A stretch of DNA of 64,000 nucleotides, taken from contig JAQSDW010000005.1 in the NCBI GenBank assembly GCA_029946105.1, forward strand, positions 24,616 through 88,615, written 5' to 3'. Under the pieces are notes generated by a model. The model was given only the letters and a program-made list of their open reading frames with translations, was not told the DNA's origin and ran no database searches. Both the position numbers and the translations under genes were made by a program. Below, piece after piece: positions 38,563 to 48,110 of this stretch. The stretch is from Reyranella sp. Lineage in GTDB: Bacteria > Pseudomonadota > Alphaproteobacteria > Reyranellales > Reyranellaceae. The first letter of the stretch is position 1; the number at the start of each line of letters is the position of its first letter.

Positions 38563-39576
38563 TCAGCCCAGCTTGACGAGCGTCTTGCCGAAATTCTCGC
38601 CGCGCAGCATGCCGATGAAGGCGCGTGGCGCCTTGTCGATGCCTTCGACGATGTCCTCGCGGTACTTCAGCCTGCCGCTCGTGATCCACTCGCCCATCTG
38701 GCGCATCGCCGGGCCATAGTGCTGGGCGAAATCGGTGACGATGAAGCCACGTGCGGTGATGCGCTTGCCCACGAAAGTCCCGAGCAGCCGTGGTCCCGTC
38801 TCGGCCGCGGTCGCGTTGTACTGCGAGATCGAGCCACAGAGCGCCACGCGGGCGAAGAAGTTGAGGTTGCGCAGTACTGCATCGGTGATGGTGCCGCCCA
38901 CATTGTCGAAATAGACGTCGATGCCGTTGGGGCAGGCGGCGCGGAGCGCGGCATCGAGGTCCTTTTCGGCTTTGTAGTCGAGGCAGGCGTCGAAGCCGAG
39001 CTCGTCCTTCACGAAGGCGCACTTCCTGGGTCCACCGGCGATGCCGACCGTGCGGCAGCCCATGATCCGGGCGATCTGTCCCACCACCTGGCCCACGGCA
39101 CCGGACGCTGCCGAGATGACGACCGTCTCGCCGGGCTTGGGCTGGCCGACATGCAGCAGGCCGAAATAGGCGGTCATGCCGGGCATGCCCAGCACGCCAT
39201 TGGCCGTCGAGACCGGCGCGATCGCGGGATCGACCTTGCGCAGGGTCGGCCCGCCGCCGATGGCATATTCCTGCCAGCCCAGGCGATCCTCGACGATGTC
39301 GCCCACCTTGAAGCCCGCGTGCTCGGACTTCACGACCTCGCCCACGATGCCGCCGGTCATCACCTCGCCCAGTCCGACGGGCGCTGCGTAGGAGGCGGCA
39401 TCGCGCATGCGACCGCGTTGATAGGGATCGAGCGAGAGGTAGTGCACCTTCACCAGCACCTCGCCGCGTTTCGGCTCGGGCACCGGCGCCTCCTCGACGC
39501 GGAAGTCCGATTCGGCCGGTTCACCCGGTGGACGGCGGACGAGAACGACGCGGCGGTGGGTCTTGGGAATGCTCAT
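38563..39576 (-). CDS. NADP-dependent MDR oxidoreductase (PTGR/CurA-like)
   Basis: A 337-residue zinc-independent medium-chain reductase of the leukotriene B4 dehydrogenase/CurA group. It shows RPPGEPAESDFRVEE at the start, the substrate-domain block LVKVHYLSLDPYQRGRMRD, LGMPGMTAYFGLL, and the Rossmann motif AASGAVGQVVGQIARIMG. Members reduce the C=C bond of alpha,beta-unsaturated carbonyls with NADPH. It is the first gene of the minus-strand run through CaiB/BaiF, HutD and PanE-like genes; 70 bp separate it from the end of the RND operon upstream. Confidence 0.9.
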   Translation of the reverse strand: MSIPKTHRRVVLVRRPPGEPAESDFRVEEAPVPEPKRGEVLVKVHYLSLDPYQRGRMRDAASYAAPVGLGEVMTGGIVGEVVKSEHAGFKVGDIVEDRLGWQEYAIGGGPTLRKVDPAIAPVSTANGVLGMPGMTAYFGLLHVGQPKPGETVVISAASGAVGQVVGQIARIMGCRTVGIAGGPRKCAFVKDELGFDACLDYKAEKDLDAALRAACPNGIDVYFDNVGGTITDAVLRNLNFFARVALCGSISQYNATAAETGPRLLGTFVGKRITARGFIVTDFAQHYGPAMRQMGEWITSGRLKYREDIVEGIDKAPRAFIGMLRGENFGKTLVKLG

Positions 39577-39646
39577 GAGGCGCGGGCTCCGGTTCGATCT
39601 GGCCGCACCATAGCGTGGGACCGGAGCCGGCGGCCATGGCGACGGG

Positions 39647-42600
39647 TTACGCCGGTTCCTTGATGCGATACCAGGCGACGTAGAGCGCCGGCAGGAACAG
39701 CAGCGTGAGCAGGGTGGCGACGAAAATGCCGCCGATCATGGCGTAGGCCATCGGGCCCCAGAAGACCTCGCGGGCGATCGGGATCATGCCGAGGCTGGCC
39801 GCCGCCGCGGTGAGCAGGATCGGCCGCATGCGGTGCAGCGTCGCCTCGACCACGGCGTTCCAGGGCGCGAGCCCCTTGTCGCGGAAGGTGTCGATCTGCG
39901 TCACCAGGATCACCGAGTTGCGGATGATGATGCCGATCAGGGCGAGCACGCCCAGGATGGCGACGAAGCCCAGCGGCCGGTCGGTGAGCAACAGCGCCGC
40001 GACGACGCCGATCAGGCCGAGCGGGGCCACGCTCACGACGAGGAACAGCTTCTGGAAACTCTGGAGCTGCAGCATCAGCACGAAGGCCATCAGGAACAGC
40101 ATCAGCGGCACGACATCGACGATCGGCCGCTCGCCCTTGCCGCTCTCCTCGACCGTGCCGCCGACGGCGATCGAATAGTTGGCCGGCAGCGCGGCGGTGA
40201 ACTTCGCGACGGCGGGCTTCAATTCGTCGATGACCGTCGCGGGCTGCAGGCCGCCCAGCACGCCCGCTTGCAGAGTGATGGTGGGCTGGCGGTCACGGCG
40301 CCAAACGATCGGCTGCTCGAGTTCATACTTGATGTCGGCGAAGGCGAACAAGGGTATGGGCTGGCCGTTGCGGCCGGCGAGCTGAAGGTTCTGGAAGGTC
40401 TCCATGGCCACGCGTTCGGCGCGGTCGGCACGGGCCACTACGTTGATCAGGTAGATGCTGTCGTACATCTGCGTGATCGTCGAGCCGCCGACCACGTTGT
40501 TCAGCATCGTGGCAATATCTTGCGAACTCACCCCGAGCTGGCGGGCGCGGTCCTGGTCGACATTGATCTTCAGGACCTTCCCGGGCTCGTTCCAGTCGTA
40601 GACGATGCCGCCGACGTTCGGATTGGAGGCGACGATGCTCGCGAATTCCTGCGTCAACCGGCGCACTGTCTGGATGTCGGGGCCGCCGATCCGGTACTGG
40701 ATCGGCCGACCGACCGGCGGGCCGAGGTCGAGCGGATGGACGAAGCCGTCGATGCCGACGAAATCTTCGCGCAGGAGCTTGCTCAATCGTGCGGCAACGC
40801 GCCCGCGCGCCTCGACGTCAGTGGTGACGATCACGACCTGGCCGAAGAAGGAATTGGCCAGCTGCTCGTCGAGCGGCAGGTAGAAGCGAACTGCCCCGCG
40901 GCCGACGTAGGAACTCCAGCGAACGATATTCTTGTCGCCTTCGAGCGCCTTCTCCAGTCGATTCATCTGCTTTTCGGTCTCGGCGATCGAATTGTCCTGA
41001 GGCAGTGTCAAATCGACCAGCAGCTCGGGCCGGTCCGCTGCCGGAAAGAACTGGTTCTGTACCAGGCCGAGACCCGCGATCGAGAGGGCGAACAGGGCAG
41101 CGGTGAGCCCCAGGGTGATCCACCGCTGGCGCATGGCCAGTAGAAGCAGGCGCGAGAAACCTGCCTTGAGTCGCGATGGGGTCTCATCCTGCTTTTTCAC
41201 CGGGCCTGGCAGCAGCGTGACGCCGAGCAGCGGCGTGAACAGCACTGCCACGACCCAGGAGATCAGTAGAGCCGCGGCGATCACCGCGAACAACGTGAAG
41301 GTGTATTCGCCGGCCGAGCTACCGTTCAGCCCGATCGGCACGAAACCCGCGACCGTGACCAGCGTACCGGTCAACATCGGAAAGGCGGTCGAGCTGTAGG
41401 CGAAGGTGGCGGCTCGCTCCGGCGTTTCGCCCTCCTCGCGCTTGGCCACCATCATTTCGACGGAGATCATGGCGTCGTCGACCAGCAGCCCGAGTGCGAT
41501 GATCAGGGCGCCCAGCGAGATGCGCTGCAGGGTGATGCCGGAATATTCCATGAAGACGAAGGTGGCCGTGAGCACCAGCGGGATTGCCAGCGCCACCACC
41601 GCGCCGGCGCGTAGCCCGAGGCTGATGAAGCTCACCGCCAGCACGATGGCCACCGCCTCGAACAGCGCTCGCGTGAAGCCGCCGACCGCCTCCTCGACGA
41701 CCGCCGGCTGGTTCGATACGAGATGAACGCCGACCCCGATCGGCAACTCGCCCAAGATCTGTCGCATCCGCACCCGCAGCTCCTCGCCGAACTGCACGAT
41801 GTTGCCGTTGGGCTTCATGCCTATGGCGATGCCGATGGCGGGCTGGCCGTTGAAGCGGAACATGGGCTGCGGCGGGTCGACGTAGCCGCGGGTGATGGTG
41901 GCGACATCGGCGAGCCGGAAGAAGCGATCGTTGACCCGAAGATTGACGGCGCGAAGGCTCTCCTCTGAGGTGAACCGGCCGCTGACCCTGAGGCTGACCG
42001 TCTCGGGGCCGGCCTGCACGATGCCGGAAGGCGCCACTGCATTCTGCGCCTGCAGGCTCTGCAGGATCGCCTGCTGGTCCACGCCCAGCCCGGCGACGTG
42101 CTGGGTGGAGAAGTTGAGATGCACGACCTCTTCCTGCACGCCGAGCAACTCGACCCGGCCGGCGCCGTGGATTTTCAGGATCTGCGCCCTCGTTTCTTCG
42201 GCATAGTCACGGAGCTGGCGGAACGAGAGGCCATCGGCCGTCAGGGCGTAGATGGTGCCGAACACGTCGCCGAACTGGTCGTTGAAGAACGGGCCCTGCA
42301 CGTTCGCCGGCAGGTCGCCCTTGATATCGCCGATCTTGTTGCGCACCTGCACCCAGAGCGCCCTGATCTCGCGGGCCGGCGTGGCATCTTTGAGGTTGAC
42401 GAAGACCGTGGTCTGGCCAGGCGTCGTATAGCTCTTGGTGAAATCGAGCGCGTCGAGCTCCTGGAGCTTGCGTTCGATGCGGTCGGTGACCTGGTTGGTC
42501 ATCTCCCCGACCGTGGCGCCGGGCCAGCTTGCCTGCACGATCATGGTCTTGATGGTGAAAGCGGGATCTTCCTCCCGCCCGAGCCGCTGGTAGGAGAGAG

Positions 42601-42685
42601 CGCCCGCCAGCACCACCAGCAACATCAGGAACCAGACGAAGGACCGGTGGCCAAGTGCCCATTCCGAGAGATTGAACCGGCTCAC
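39647..42685 (-). CDS. RND efflux transporter permease (HAE1/TriC-like)
   Basis: A 1012-residue inner-membrane RND pump with the usual two sets of membrane helices and large periplasmic loops. The N-terminus SRFNLSEWALGHRSFVWFLM and the proton-relay Asp pair in the fourth helix (GLLVDDAMISVEMMV) are clear. Wording such as YQRLGREEDPAFTIKTMIVQ and WPGATVGEMTNQVTD groups it with TriC-type pumps, which need two adaptors. It starts with a GTG overlapping the adaptor stop (GTGA). No outer-membrane channel gene is in the operon, so it must borrow a TolC-like partner. Likely substrates are toxic hydrophobic compounds, inferred from the family only. Confidence 0.93.
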   Translation of the reverse strand: MSRFNLSEWALGHRSFVWFLMLLVVLAGALSYQRLGREEDPAFTIKTMIVQASWPGATVGEMTNQVTDRIERKLQELDALDFTKSYTTPGQTTVFVNLKDATPAREIRALWVQVRNKIGDIKGDLPANVQGPFFNDQFGDVFGTIYALTADGLSFRQLRDYAEETRAQILKIHGAGRVELLGVQEEVVHLNFSTQHVAGLGVDQQAILQSLQAQNAVAPSGIVQAGPETVSLRVSGRFTSEESLRAVNLRVNDRFFRLADVATITRGYVDPPQPMFRFNGQPAIGIAIGMKPNGNIVQFGEELRVRMRQILGELPIGVGVHLVSNQPAVVEEAVGGFTRALFEAVAIVLAVSFISLGLRAGAVVALAIPLVLTATFVFMEYSGITLQRISLGALIIALGLLVDDAMISVEMMVAKREEGETPERAATFAYSSTAFPMLTGTLVTVAGFVPIGLNGSSAGEYTFTLFAVIAAALLISWVVAVLFTPLLGVTLLPGPVKKQDETPSRLKAGFSRLLLLAMRQRWITLGLTAALFALSIAGLGLVQNQFFPAADRPELLVDLTLPQDNSIAETEKQMNRLEKALEGDKNIVRWSSYVGRGAVRFYLPLDEQLANSFFGQVVIVTTDVEARGRVAARLSKLLREDFVGIDGFVHPLDLGPPVGRPIQYRIGGPDIQTVRRLTQEFASIVASNPNVGGIVYDWNEPGKVLKINVDQDRARQLGVSSQDIATMLNNVVGGSTITQMYDSIYLINVVARADRAERVAMETFQNLQLAGRNGQPIPLFAFADIKYELEQPIVWRRDRQPTITLQAGVLGGLQPATVIDELKPAVAKFTAALPANYSIAVGGTVEESGKGERPIVDVVPLMLFLMAFVLMLQLQSFQKLFLVVSVAPLGLIGVVAALLLTDRPLGFVAILGVLALIGIIIRNSVILVTQIDTFRDKGLAPWNAVVEATLHRMRPILLTAAAASLGMIPIAREVFWGPMAYAMIGGIFVATLLTLLFLPALYVAWYRIKEPA

Positions 42686-43791
42686 TTGAGTGCTCCGTCC
42701 TTGGGGGCTCCATCGAGAATCTTCACCGTCTGCCCCGGCGTCAGGCTATGGACGCCCGCCACGACAACCCGGTCGCCGGCCGCCAGGCCCGACGTCACGA
42801 CGATGCCGGTTTCGTCGCGCGATGCAACGACGACGTCGCGCAGGGACACTTTCGCGTCGGGCGTGCCGGCTTGCTTCGCCACGACCCATACCTGGGTCTT
42901 GCCATCGCGCTCGAGCAACGCCGTCTCGGGCAGGTCGATCCTGGGCGATATCGCCTTTTGCAGGGTCGCGGATATCGTGATGCCAAGCCGGAAGGCCGGC
43001 GGCGGATTGTCCAGGGTGAGGTAGACGGTGCGCGTTCGCGTGTTCGGGTCGGCCGCGGGATCGACGCCGCGCACGGCCACGGCCTTGATCACCGTCAAGG
43101 GGTCAAGCCACACCATCATGTCGAAATTGTTGCGGCCCAACAGGGCGTCGGCGACGTCGCTGGGCACCGAGAAAACGGTCTCCCGGATCTCAGGTCGCGC
43201 GATGGTGACGATCTTCTGGCCGGGATTGACCACCTGACCCGGCTCGGCATAGCGGCCGGTGACGACGCCGTCGAAGTCGGCGTGGATTTGGGTGAAGGAC
43301 AATACGTCCTGTGCTTTACGAAGCGAGGCCTGGGCGCGGGTGACGGCGGCGGCGGCGGTGTCGCGGTTCTGGACGATGAGATCGAACTGCGCCTGGGGAG
43401 TGATGTTGCGCTCGACGAGCGGGCGTTGGCGCTTCTCCTCTGCCTCGGCGTTGACATACTGCGCCTGGGCGTTGGCGAGAACGGCCTCGGCATTGCGCAC
43501 CAGGAGCAACTGCACCGCCGGATCGAGCGCCGCGATGTCGTCGCCCTTCTTCACGATCGCGCCGACATCGACGAAGCGCGCCACCATGCGGCCGAAGATG
43601 CGAAAGCCGACGTCGGTGCTGTAGCGCGGCTGAATGCTGCCGGCGAACGGCCCCAGCACCTCCGTGGTGCGGACCTCCGCCTTGACCGAGAGCACCGGCC
43701 GGACCGGCGCCACAGCTTGCGAGTCTTCTTTGCACGCGGCGAGTGGCGCGAGGAGGGCGAGCGCCAGCAGCCAGTTCCGCCCGCACCTCAT
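42682..43791 (-). CDS. RND periplasmic adaptor, second subunit (lipoprotein)
   Basis: A 369-residue membrane-fusion protein. The signal peptide ends in a lipobox (LAPLAAC, Cys about residue 20), so it should be lipid-anchored. The lipoyl and hairpin regions follow: GSIQPRYSTDVGFRIFGRMV, ANAQAQYVNAEAEEKRQRPLV (alpha-hairpin) and FDGVVTGRYAEPGQVVNPGQ. Beta-barrel and membrane-proximal domains occupy the rest. It is the middle gene of a three-gene operon: its ATG overlaps the stop of the first adaptor gene (ATGA) and its own stop overlaps the pump start. Confidence 0.92.
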   Translation of the reverse strand: MRCGRNWLLALALLAPLAACKEDSQAVAPVRPVLSVKAEVRTTEVLGPFAGSIQPRYSTDVGFRIFGRMVARFVDVGAIVKKGDDIAALDPAVQLLLVRNAEAVLANAQAQYVNAEAEEKRQRPLVERNITPQAQFDLIVQNRDTAAAAVTRAQASLRKAQDVLSFTQIHADFDGVVTGRYAEPGQVVNPGQKIVTIARPEIRETVFSVPSDVADALLGRNNFDMMVWLDPLTVIKAVAVRGVDPAADPNTRTRTVYLTLDNPPPAFRLGITISATLQKAISPRIDLPETALLERDGKTQVWVVAKQAGTPDAKVSLRDVVVASRDETGIVVTSGLAAGDRVVVAGVHSLTPGQTVKILDGAPKDGALK

Positions 43792-44930
43792 GACCTGGGC
43801 TCCGTTGCGATCTCGACTTTCTGACCCGGCCGCAGCAGTTGCGTGCCGGCGGTAACGACGATCTGGCCGGCTTGCAGTCCGCCCGTCACGGCGATGGTGT
43901 CGCGATTGTACCGATCGATAGCGACTGGCGTCAGCGATACCGTGTTGCTGCGCGGGTCGACCACCCATACGGCCGGGTTTCCCGCGAGCTCGAACAGGGC
44001 ACCCCACGGCAGCAGGAAGACCTTGCGTTGCTTCATCGGGCCCTTGCCGTTGACCACGGAACCCAGGGTCATGGCAGGGGGCGTCTGGCGCAGGCCGACC
44101 TTCACGGCAATGGTCATCGTGCTGGCGTTGACCGCCGGCGAGATTTCGCGCACGTCGCCAGTGGTGGCGACGGCGGGGTCCGAAACCAGCGAGATGGCGA
44201 GCCCCTTGTCCATGACGACATTAGCCAGTGCCCATTCGCCGACGTTGAAGACCGCGTCGCGCGGGCCGTCACGCGCCACGGTGTAGACGGCTTGCGCCTG
44301 GGACAAGACCTGGCCGGCTTCGACGGCGCGGGCGGTGACGATGCCATCGGCATCGGCCCTCAGCTCGGTATAGGAGAGCTGGTCCTGTGCCGAGGCGAGC
44401 TGGGCACGCGCCTGGTCGACCTGCGACTGTGCCGAACGCATGGCAGCCTCGGCCTGGTCGTGCTCCCGGCGCGTGGTGTTGCCGGTGGTGAGCAGGTTCT
44501 TCTGGCGTTCGAAACTGGCGGTGGATTGGCGGAGCTGGGCCTCCGCCGACGTCAGGCCGGCCTTGGCCGACTGGAGTTCGGCCTCCTGCTCGACCGGGTC
44601 GAGGCGGGCCAGCAGCTGGTTGATGATGACGGGGTCGCCGACATTCACCAGGCGCTCGCTGATCTTGCCGCCGACTCTGAACGAGAGTTCGGTTTCAACC
44701 TGGGCTGCGATGACGCCGGTGAGGGTGACCGTCGGTGCGAATTCGACAAGCTCGGCAGTAGTGGCTTTGACCCGCGTGAGCGGTCGCTGCATGGCCGTGT
44801 CTTCCCTACAGGCCGCGAGCAGGCCGAGAAAGACGAGACCCGCGCACGACAATGTCGGCCGGCCCCAGCGATGGAAGAAGTTCGGCAGAACCTGCAGCTC
44901 CCCTTTCTGGAATGATAACAGGTTCCACAA
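43788..44930 (-). CDS. RND periplasmic adaptor, first subunit (lipoprotein)
   Basis: A 380-residue membrane-fusion protein, the first gene of the RND operon. It carries a lipobox (LGLLAAC), then SFRVGGKISERLVNVGDPV, a coiled-coil hairpin (about 110-175) and RADADGIVTARAVEAGQVL. No ATG start exists before the leader; the longest reading begins at a TTG (44930), giving an unusually long leader, while a second TTG 28 codons later (44846) would give a short one. The start is therefore uncertain. Its paralogy to the second adaptor and coupling to a TriC-like pump suggest a heteromeric adaptor. It is divergent from the enolase-superfamily gene. Confidence 0.88.
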   Translation of the reverse strand: MWNLLSFQKGELQVLPNFFHRWGRPTLSCAGLVFLGLLAACREDTAMQRPLTRVKATTAELVEFAPTVTLTGVIAAQVETELSFRVGGKISERLVNVGDPVIINQLLARLDPVEQEAELQSAKAGLTSAEAQLRQSTASFERQKNLLTTGNTTRREHDQAEAAMRSAQSQVDQARAQLASAQDQLSYTELRADADGIVTARAVEAGQVLSQAQAVYTVARDGPRDAVFNVGEWALANVVMDKGLAISLVSDPAVATTGDVREISPAVNASTMTIAVKVGLRQTPPAMTLGSVVNGKGPMKQRKVFLLPWGALFELAGNPAVWVVDPRSNTVSLTPVAIDRYNRDTIAVTGGLQAGQIVVTAGTQLLRPGQKVEIATEPRS

Positions 44931-44965
44931 TTGAAGCCGAGAGCGTGCGTCGACATAATAGAACC

Positions 44966-46102
44966 GTGCCCTTGATCGAGCGTCTTACCTTCACCGGCCT
45001 CGAATACGCGTTCGAACCGACAAAAGCCTACGGCATGTCGCGGGGCGGCGGATTTCGCCGCCAGGGCGGCTTGATCGAGGTCGTGACCGACGCCGGTGTG
45101 CGTGGCATCGGCGAGGCCTTCGGCAATCCCTTCGTGACGCGCGAGTATTTCCGCATGGTCGAGCCGCTGTTCCTCGGCCGCAGCATCTTCGATTTCGATC
45201 ACATCGAGGCGCGCGTGCGCAATGCGATGTATCACCTGGGCGTCGGCAACCAGCTTACGGCCTGCCTGGCTGGCATCAACGTGGCGCTGTACGATGCCAT
45301 GGCGCGCGGCTTTGGCGTCCGCGTCTGCGACCTGATCGGCGGCTGCGCCACGACGCGGATCCCGGCCTATGCTTCGACCGGCTTCTTCTCCGACGATCCC
45401 GACCGGCAGCTCGGCCACATGCTGGCCGAGGCGGCGGGCCATCCCTTTGCCGGCGCCAAGATCAAGATCGGCCGCGGCGTGCGGGACGACGTGGCCCGCG
45501 TTCGCCAGGCGCGCGAGACCCTGGGCCCGGACAGACTGCTGATCGTCGATATCAACGGTGCTTACACTCCCGACGTGGCACTGGAATGCGCGCGCGCCAT
45601 CGAGCCCTTCGTCATCCACTGGATCGAGGAGCCGCTGCCGCCGGGTGATATTCGCGGCTATGCCGAGTTACGGGCGCGTTCGCCGATCCCGATCGCGGCG
45701 GGCGAGGCGCATCACACGATCCGTGATTTTCGCGCCCTGATCGATGGACGTTGCCTCGACATCGTGCAGCCCTCGATCCCGGCCACCGGTGGCCTCACCG
45801 AGGCCCGGCGCATCGCCACGCTCGCGACCGCCTCCAACCTGCGCGTGGCGCCGCATGTCTGGGGCGGAGCAGTGGGGCTGGCGACGGCCTGTCATTTCAT
45901 CGCCGCGATGCCGGCCTCGCCGCACACCGACCATCCTCCCCATCCCGTGATGCTCGAATACGACATGAGCGACAATGCGCTGCGCACGGAGTTGCTGAAG
46001 ACGCCGCTCAGGCTGGAGGCCGGACACGTGCTGCTGCCCGAGGGACCCGGCCTCGGTATCGATCTCGATCCCGATGCCGTCGCACGCTACCGGGTGTGTT
46101 GA
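44966..46102 (+). CDS. Enolase-superfamily enzyme (MLE/mandelate racemase group)
   Basis: A 378-residue enzyme with the mandelate racemase/muconate lactonizing fold. Catalytic elements: K165-I-K167 (AKIKIG), metal ligands Asp195 (VDINGAY), Glu221 (IEEPLPP) and Glu247 (AGEAHH), Asp265 (DIVQPS) and His297 (APHVWGG). A KxK motif together with the His-Asp pair fits dehydratases and racemases of acid sugars or related carboxylates. It is not close to the one at 13622. The start is the GTG at 44966; an ATG at 44912 in frame would add 18 unlikely residues. Its stop overlaps the next ATG (TGATG). Confidence 0.88.
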   Translation: MPLIERLTFTGLEYAFEPTKAYGMSRGGGFRRQGGLIEVVTDAGVRGIGEAFGNPFVTREYFRMVEPLFLGRSIFDFDHIEARVRNAMYHLGVGNQLTACLAGINVALYDAMARGFGVRVCDLIGGCATTRIPAYASTGFFSDDPDRQLGHMLAEAAGHPFAGAKIKIGRGVRDDVARVRQARETLGPDRLLIVDINGAYTPDVALECARAIEPFVIHWIEEPLPPGDIRGYAELRARSPIPIAAGEAHHTIRDFRALIDGRCLDIVQPSIPATGGLTEARRIATLATASNLRVAPHVWGGAVGLATACHFIAAMPASPHTDHPPHPVMLEYDMSDNALRTELLKTPLRLEAGHVLLPEGPGLGIDLDPDAVARYRVC

Positions 46103-46698
46103 TGGGGCCTGTGAAGGTCGATCCGGCCAAGGTCCATGAGTTCGCCACTGTCGCCAGTTTCTACCGGTGGCTTGGCAAGCACCACGGTGCGGCGGATGAG
46201 CTCTGGATCAAGATTCACAAAGTGGATTCGGGGTTGAAGTCGATCACGCCGAAGGAAGCCATCGACGTCGTACTGTGCTGGGGCTGGATCGACGGGATAC
46301 GCAAGGGGTACGACGGCAAGAGCTACCTGCAGCGCTACTCGCCGCGCGGCCGGAAGAGTGTCTGGAGCCAGATCAACGTCGACAACGTCGCCCGGCTGAT
46401 CAAGGAAGGCCGGATGACCGGGCACGGGCTGAAGCAGGTCGATGCGGCCAAGGCCGACGGGCGTTGGGACTGCGCCTACCGGAGCAAGGACATGAAGATC
46501 CCGGAAGATCTCCGGGCTGCCATCGACGCCGAACCCAGGGCCAAGGCGATGCTGGAGAAACTGAGCGCCCAGAACCGCTTTGCGCTCGCCTTCCGCACCA
46601 GCAACATGAAGACCGAGGCCGGGCGGACGAAGAAGATCGCAACCTTCGTGGCGATGCTGAAGCGCGGCGAGACGATCTATCCGCAGGGCCGGAAATAG
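46102..46698 (+). CDS. YdeI/OmpD-associated-family protein
   Basis: A 198-residue protein of the YdeI family (DUF1801-like core plus a C-terminal OmdA region). Typical blocks: FYRWLGKHHGAADELWIKIHK, DVVLCWGWIDGIRKGYD, SYLQRYSPRGRKSVWSQIN and the end LSAQNRFALAFRTSNMKTEAGRTKKI. Members are induced by polymyxin or acid in enterobacteria and are widespread without a clear biochemical activity. It is coupled to the enolase-superfamily gene by a 1-nt overlap, but no functional link is obvious. Confidence 0.85.
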   Translation: MGPVKVDPAKVHEFATVASFYRWLGKHHGAADELWIKIHKVDSGLKSITPKEAIDVVLCWGWIDGIRKGYDGKSYLQRYSPRGRKSVWSQINVDNVARLIKEGRMTGHGLKQVDAAKADGRWDCAYRSKDMKIPEDLRAAIDAEPRAKAMLEKLSAQNRFALAFRTSNMKTEAGRTKKIATFVAMLKRGETIYPQGRK

Positions 46699-46798
46699 CC
46701 GCCGACTGGCCGTGCGACGAGCCTGCCGGGTTTGCTGATCGGTGCGGGTCGTGCCACTCTTTCGGCCTGAAATTGGGGCCACGGGGAAGGTTACGAAC

Positions 46799-48055
46799 AT
46801 GACCAAAGCAACGCGTCGGACGATCGCGGCAGGTGCCGCTCTATTCATCCTCGGTCTGGCTGGCGGGGCGGCAGCACAGCAGCCGGTCAAGATCGGCGTC
46901 ATCTATCCGCTGAGCGGCAACTCGGCGAACGCCGGCAACTATTCCAAGATGGCGATCGAGGTTGGCGCCGACGTCATCAACAACGGCAATGCCGAACTCG
47001 CCAAGATCATGCCGCTGGCCAAGGGCGGCGGCCTGCCCGGTCTCAAGGGCGCCAAGATCCAGCTCATTTTCGCCGACAACCAGGGCACGCCGGCGGCCGG
47101 CCAGAACCAGGCGCTGCGGCTGATCTCCGAGGAGAAGGTGGCGGCGCTCATCGGCGCCTACCAGTCCGGCATCACGCTGACGGCGAGCGCCATCGCCGAG
47201 CGTCACGGCGTTCCCTTCCTCACCGCCGAATCGGTCGCGGCCAACCTTACCGAACGCGGCTTCAAGTGGTTCTTCCGCACGACGCCGGTGGCTTCGGACT
47301 TCGCGCGCGCCTATTCGACGTTCCTCAAGGAGCAGAAGGCAGCGGGCCAGAAGGTCAACAGCATCGCGCTGGTCCATGAGAACACCGAATATGGCAATTC
47401 GGTTGCCAGCGTCATCGCCGACCAGTTCGGCAAGGACGGCATCAACGTCACGCAGAAGATCACCTACTCGGCCAATTCGAGCGACGTGCAGCCCCAGGTG
47501 CTGCAGCTCAAGGAGAAGAATCCCGACGTCGTGATCTTCATCTCCTACACGTCCGACGCGATCCTCTACGCCAAGACGATGAAGGAGTTGAACTGGAAGC
47601 CGGCGATCATGATTGCCGACAACGCGGGCTTCAACGATCCCTCGTTCGTCAAAACCATGGGCTCCACCGTCGAGGGCCTGATCAATCGCTCGGCCTACTC
47701 AAGCGGCAAGCCGGGCAGCGTGCCGGCGCTGTTCAACGCCCTCTACAAAGCCAAGACCGGCGGCGACGATCTCGACGACGTGTCGGTGCGCGGCCTGCAG
47801 GGTTTCCTGGTCATGGCCGACGCCATCAACCGCGCCGGCTCGACCGATCCCGCCAAGATCCGCGACGCCCTCGCGGCCACCGACCTCAAGGCCGACCAGA
47901 TGGTGGCGGGCTACGATGGCGTGAAGTTCGATGTCAAGGGCCAGAACATCCTGGCGTCCAGCGTCGTCACCCAGATGCGCGGCGGCCAGTATCTCTCGGT
48001 CTTTCCGAAGGCGCGTGCCACCACCAACGTGATCCTGCCGTACAAGGGCTGGTGA
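46799..48055 (+). CDS. Branched-chain amino-acid type ABC binding protein (LivK-like)
   Basis: A 418-residue periplasmic binding protein of the Peripla_BP_6 family. The signal peptide ends AAA at residue 26. IGVIYPLSGNSANAGNYSKMAIEV is the classic start; GAYQSGITLTASAIAERHGVPFL and ALVHENTEYGNSVASVIADQF follow. It binds leucine-like amino acids, urea, amides or aromatic acids; the ligand is unknown. GGAAGG precedes the ATG at 46799; an in-frame start at 46742 would only add a non-signal leader. It heads a five-gene transporter operon. Confidence 0.92.
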   Translation: MTKATRRTIAAGAALFILGLAGGAAAQQPVKIGVIYPLSGNSANAGNYSKMAIEVGADVINNGNAELAKIMPLAKGGGLPGLKGAKIQLIFADNQGTPAAGQNQALRLISEEKVAALIGAYQSGITLTASAIAERHGVPFLTAESVAANLTERGFKWFFRTTPVASDFARAYSTFLKEQKAAGQKVNSIALVHENTEYGNSVASVIADQFGKDGINVTQKITYSANSSDVQPQVLQLKEKNPDVVIFISYTSDAILYAKTMKELNWKPAIMIADNAGFNDPSFVKTMGSTVEGLINRSAYSSGKPGSVPALFNALYKAKTGGDDLDDVSVRGLQGFLVMADAINRAGSTDPAKIRDALAATDLKADQMVAGYDGVKFDVKGQNILASSVVTQMRGGQYLSVFPKARATTNVILPYKGW

Positions 48056-48110
48056 GCCAGAGCGGATGAGCGGACGGCAGGCCCGGGTTTAGCGGCGGCA
48101 GGCGAGGCGC

